This document shows positions 6,872 through 7,097 of a DNA stretch of 7,097 nucleotides, one piece after another. Each line of letters begins with the position of its first letter. Positions within the stretch are counted from its first letter, which is position 1. The translations under genes and the position numbers were made by a program. Under the pieces are notes generated by a model that saw only the letters and a program-made list of their open reading frames with translations, searched no databases and had not been told where the DNA came from. Origin of the DNA: Clostridia bacterium (GTDB taxonomy: Bacteria; Bacillota; Clostridia; DUPQ01); assembly GCA_030592085.1 (NCBI GenBank), contig JAUUZV010000132.1, forward strand, positions 1 through 7,097. Reading direction: 5' to 3'.

Positions 6872-7097
6872 TTAATTAGAGTTAACAATTACCTCGTCCC
6901 CTTCTTGAAGACCTAGCAAAATCTCAACCCAACCTCCAAGTTCTTTTCCCTTAGATATTTCTCGTTCAGTCATGACACCGTTATCAAGTACATATACAAA
7001 TTCTCTACCAGCGGCCTCATGTAACCAACCCTATTTTATTGCAATTGCTTGATTCACCTGGTCTAAAATAATTTCAACTTTAAATAATTGTCCAATA
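6872..7097 (-). pseudogene. C-terminal end of a second HlyD/MacA-like adaptor, interrupted by an in-frame TAG
   Basis: Reading leftwards from the right edge, 21 complete codons end in DQVNQAIAIK, then comes TAG (7031-7033). The same frame continues for 52 sense codons to TAA at 6872. Both sides read as one membrane-fusion protein end: VNQAIAIK before the stop; GREFVYVLDNGV, VEILLGLQEGDEVIV after it. The end aligns with that of the downstream lipoprotein adaptor without gaps for at least 35 positions around the stop (FVYVLDNG against YVYLVENN). The stop falls where the family has a variable, often polar residue, so one base change from a Lys (AAG) or Gln (CAG) codon would explain it. Codons after the TAG look undamaged. 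By hand count the fragment is about 36% G+C, somewhat above the neighbouring permease. It may be a recent nonsense allele, a sequencing error or, less likely, a recoded stop. The N-terminal part is outside the window. Confidence 0.75.

Noticed and set aside
6694..6879. Plus-strand open frame over the permease start
   Set aside because: Its hydrophobic look comes from the complement of the permease's first membrane segment; there is no independent support.
6855..6880. A/T-rich partial palindromes between adaptor stop and permease start, as a terminator or operator
   Set aside because: They lack any G-C stem and T tract, and are explained by base composition.
6872..7033. A separate small gene after the TAG
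   Set aside because: No start codon with a ribosome site lies near the TAG, the only in-frame ATG falls mid-domain, and the sequence continues the adaptor fold from before the stop.
1..7097. CRISPR array, tRNA or rRNA genes, insertion sequences
   Set aside because: No regularly spaced repeats, cloverleaf, rRNA-like stretch, transposase or terminal inverted repeats were seen. Coding genes fill almost the whole window.

Overview
The window is A+T-rich DNA with every gene on the minus strand, tightly packed with short overlaps and one 86-base gap. Strong Shine-Dalgarno sites (GGAGG, AGGAGA), a lipoprotein signal with an LSSC lipobox, and close matches to adaptor, FtsX-permease and sugar-enzyme families of low-G+C Gram-positives suggest a Bacillota member, probably of the Clostridia or a related group. 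The genus cannot be told. TGA is used as a normal stop and Trp is TGG, so this is not the mycoplasma code.

In transcription order (right to left) the window starts with the C-terminal end of a membrane-fusion (HlyD/MacA-like) adaptor, cut by an in-frame TAG 52 sense codons before its natural TAA. Next is a 1000-residue FtsX/MacB-type ABC permease with two FtsX domains. Its stop overlaps the start of a second, lipid-anchored adaptor by one base (TAATG). That adaptor overlaps a Gfo/Idh/MocA-type NAD(P)-dependent oxidoreductase by ATGA. A hairpin plus T-rich tract then looks like an intrinsic terminator. After it, behind a possible promoter and a strong ribosome site, come a DegT/StrS-family PLP aminotransferase and the start of an SGNH/GDSL hydrolase that runs off the left edge.

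One reading is a two-part locus. The first part is a macrolide-exporter-like ABC system whose ATPase is not in the window and probably lies beyond the right edge. The second is a sugar or cyclitol modification set: the oxidoreductase could make a keto group, the aminotransferase could exchange keto for amino, and the hydrolase could remove or transfer an acyl group. The oxidoreductase is translationally coupled to the exporter, not to the aminotransferase, so it joins the two parts. Substrates are not readable from the sequence.

The most notable points are the amber codon inside an otherwise well-preserved adaptor end, the two dissimilar adaptors flanking one permease, and a permease start with no Shine-Dalgarno site just after the interrupted gene. 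No RNA gene, insertion sequence, CRISPR array or long repeat was seen. I did not find convincing evidence of a wholly new system.
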